A program made the translations under genes and the position numbers. A stretch of DNA of 64,000 nucleotides from Halomonas alimentaria (GTDB lineage Bacteria > Pseudomonadota > Gammaproteobacteria > Pseudomonadales > Halomonadaceae): assembly GCF_009902005.1 (NCBI RefSeq), contig NZ_WUTT01000001.1, positions 1,950,227-2,014,226 on the forward strand, given 5' to 3'. The notes beneath the pieces were generated by a model. That model ran no database searches and had not been told where the DNA came from. It saw only the letters and a program-made list of their open reading frames with translations. Positions 62,809-64,000 of this stretch are shown here, one piece after another; position 1 is the stretch's first letter, and every line of letters begins with the position of its first letter.

Positions 62809-63576
62809 CTAGTGCTTGAGTACGCGAGAGAGGAAGCTTCGGGTGCGTTCATCATTCGGGCTATCGAAGATCGTCTCCGGCGGGGCCTCCTCGGCGATCT
62901 CGCCCTGATGGACATAGATGACGCGATCGGCCACTTCGCGGGCGAAGCCCATCTCGTGGGTGACAATGATCATGGTCATGCCTTCCCGGGCCAGCTCGCG
63001 CATGGCGTCGAGCACTTCGCCGATCATCTCCGGATCCAGCGCGGAGGTAGGCTCGTCGAACAGCATCAGCCGCGGCTCCATGGCCAGGGCGCGGGCCAGG
63101 GCGACGCGCTGCTGCTGGCCACCGGAGAGCTGGGCCGGGTACTTGTCGGCCTGGTCGGAAATGCCGACGCGCTCCAGCAGGCGTTCGGCGGTCTCCATTG
63201 CATCCTCCTGGCTCCAGCCACGTACCTTCATGGGGGCCAGGGTGACGTTGTCGCGCACGCTCAGGTGGGGGAAGAGGTTGAACTGCTGGAACACCATGCC
63301 CACCTCGGTGCGGATCTTCTGCAGGGCGCGGCCGCTCTTGCCGTGGGGGGTGAGTTCATTGCCGTCCACCTCGATGTGCCCGGACTGGAACTCCTCCAGG
63401 CCGTTGATGCAGCGGATCAGGGTCGACTTGCCCGAGCCGCTGGCGCCGATGACCACCACCACCTCGCCGGGCATCACCTCGAGGTCGATATCCTTGAGTA
63501 CGTGCAGCTTGCCGAAGTGCTTGTTGACCTTCTCCATGCGGACGATGGCCGTGGTCGGGTTCTCTTTCTGTGTCAT
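62809..63576 (-). CDS. polar amino-acid ABC transporter ATP-binding protein
   Basis: ATPase of GlnQ/ArtP/AapP type, 255 residues: Walker [74 protein letters not shown] and [15 protein letters not shown] are all as expected. GGGAGG lies eight bases before the ATG at 63576. It belongs with the permease directly upstream. Substrate cannot be told from these two genes. Confidence 0.93.
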   Translation of the reverse strand: MTQKENPTTAIVRMEKVNKHFGKLHVLKDIDLEVMPGEVVVVIGASGSGKSTLIRCINGLEEFQSGHIEVDGNELTPHGKSGRALQKIRTEVGMVFQQFNLFPHLSVRDNVTLAPMKVRGWSQEDAMETAERLLERVGISDQADKYPAQLSGGQQQRVALARALAMEPRLMLFDEPTSALDPEMIGEVLDAMRELAREGMTMIIVTHEMGFAREVADRVIYVHQGEIAEEAPPETIFDSPNDERTRSFLSRVLKH

Positions 63577-63610
63577 GTGCTTGGCCTCCCTCGCTCTTTT
63601 TTTAACCCCA

Positions 63611-64000
63611 TCACTGGCCGACCAGGCCACGCCGCTCGAGCTGGCGCAGCAGGATCGACAGGGTCCAGGTGATGGCCAGGTAGAGCAGTGCCACCATCAG
63701 GTAGACTTCCATGGCGGTGAAGGTGGTGGCGATATAGATCTGCCCCTGGCGTACCAGCTCGCCCACACCGATCACCGAGAACAGCGAGGTGTCCTTGATA
63801 CTGATGATGGCCTGGTTGCCCAGTGGCGGGATCATGCGGCGCAGGGCCTGGGGCCAGATCACGTAGCGGAAGGCCTGGGTACGAGACAGGCCCAGGGAGA
63901 GCGAGGCCTCGCGCTGGCCGCGTTCGATGGACTGCACACCGCCGCGGACCACCTCGGAGATATAGGCGCCCGAGTTGACGGCGATGGCGGCGATCCCTGC
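63611..64000 (-). CDS. polar amino-acid ABC transporter permease (5' end outside window)
   Basis: C-terminal 129 or so residues of a HisM/GlnP-type permease. The ATP-ase contact loop [39 protein letters not shown] is preceded by [16 protein letters not shown], and two or three membrane segments follow ([22 protein letters not shown]). The start lies beyond 64000. Confidence 0.92.
   Translation of the reverse strand, partial: AGIAAIAVNSGAYISEVVRGGVQSIERGQREASLSLGLSRTQAFRYVIWPQALRRMIPPLGNQAIISIKDTSLFSVIGVGELVRQGQIYIATTFTAMEVYLMVALLYLAITWTLSILLRQLERRGLVGQ

Overview
The window is a 64 kb stretch of a GC-rich gammaproteobacterial chromosome. The backbone gene order (pyrE-crc-rph-yicC-gmk-rpoZ-spoT-ridA, oxyR-recG, HU, rubredoxin reductase, ubiC-ubiA, phoB-phoR, phoU-pstBACS, glmS-glmU, atp operon, parB-parA-rsmG-mnmG) is close to the order in Pseudomonas. 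Details such as the start-site sequences, the solo TRAP binding protein and the Na+-coupled NSS transporter suggest a halophilic relative, most likely Halomonas or another member of Halomonadaceae. That genus call is an inference from memory, not from a search.

Layout. 1-19.3 kb: housekeeping genes for DNA repair (rep, recG), tRNA and RNA processing (trmL, rph, yicC, thpR), nucleotide metabolism (pyrE, gmk), global regulation (crc-like, rpoZ, spoT, oxyR), a YccS-type FUSC membrane protein, HU and a rubredoxin reductase. 18.7-20.4 kb: ubiC-ubiA for ubiquinone, with an intergenic repeat between them. 20.4-28.8 kb: the phosphate-starvation system, phoB-phoR on the plus strand and pstS-pstC-pstA-pstB-phoU on the minus strand, with PHO-box-like direct repeats before phoB, before pstS and between pstS and pstC. 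28.8-30.4 kb: an acyl-CoA thioesterase and an orphan TRAP binding protein.

30.4-37.6 kb looks like an accessory island. It holds an IS256-family element with an 8-bp target duplication and a transposase broken by one amber codon. Beside it is a compact three-gene operon: an unusual three-haem cytochrome c, a TorD-type chaperone and a TorA-type molybdoenzyme. An FNR/ANR-like box lies about 100 bp upstream and an intrinsic terminator follows. The cytochrome joins two alcohol/gluconate-dehydrogenase-like haem domains to the C-terminal domain of TorC, replacing the NapC-type tetrahaem part. I consider this the most interesting system in the window.

37.6-50.6 kb: uvrD, a second copy of the intergenic repeat, an RpiR/HexR-type regulator, a small unknown protein, an NSS transporter, a YecE-like protein with no obvious start codon, then glmS-glmU-apbE-uppP-mgtE on the minus strand (peptidoglycan precursors, flavinylation, undecaprenyl phosphate recycling, Mg2+). 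50.7-57.8 kb: the complete F1Fo ATP synthase operon in the order I-B-E-F-H-A-G-D-C. 58-62.3 kb: parB, parA, rsmG and mnmG. Upstream of mnmG is an AT-rich region with many DnaA-box-like 9-mers, a good candidate for the chromosomal origin. The window ends in an amino-acid ABC transporter.

No tRNA, rRNA or CRISPR array was recognised. All motif and family calls were made by eye; none was checked by alignment or database search.
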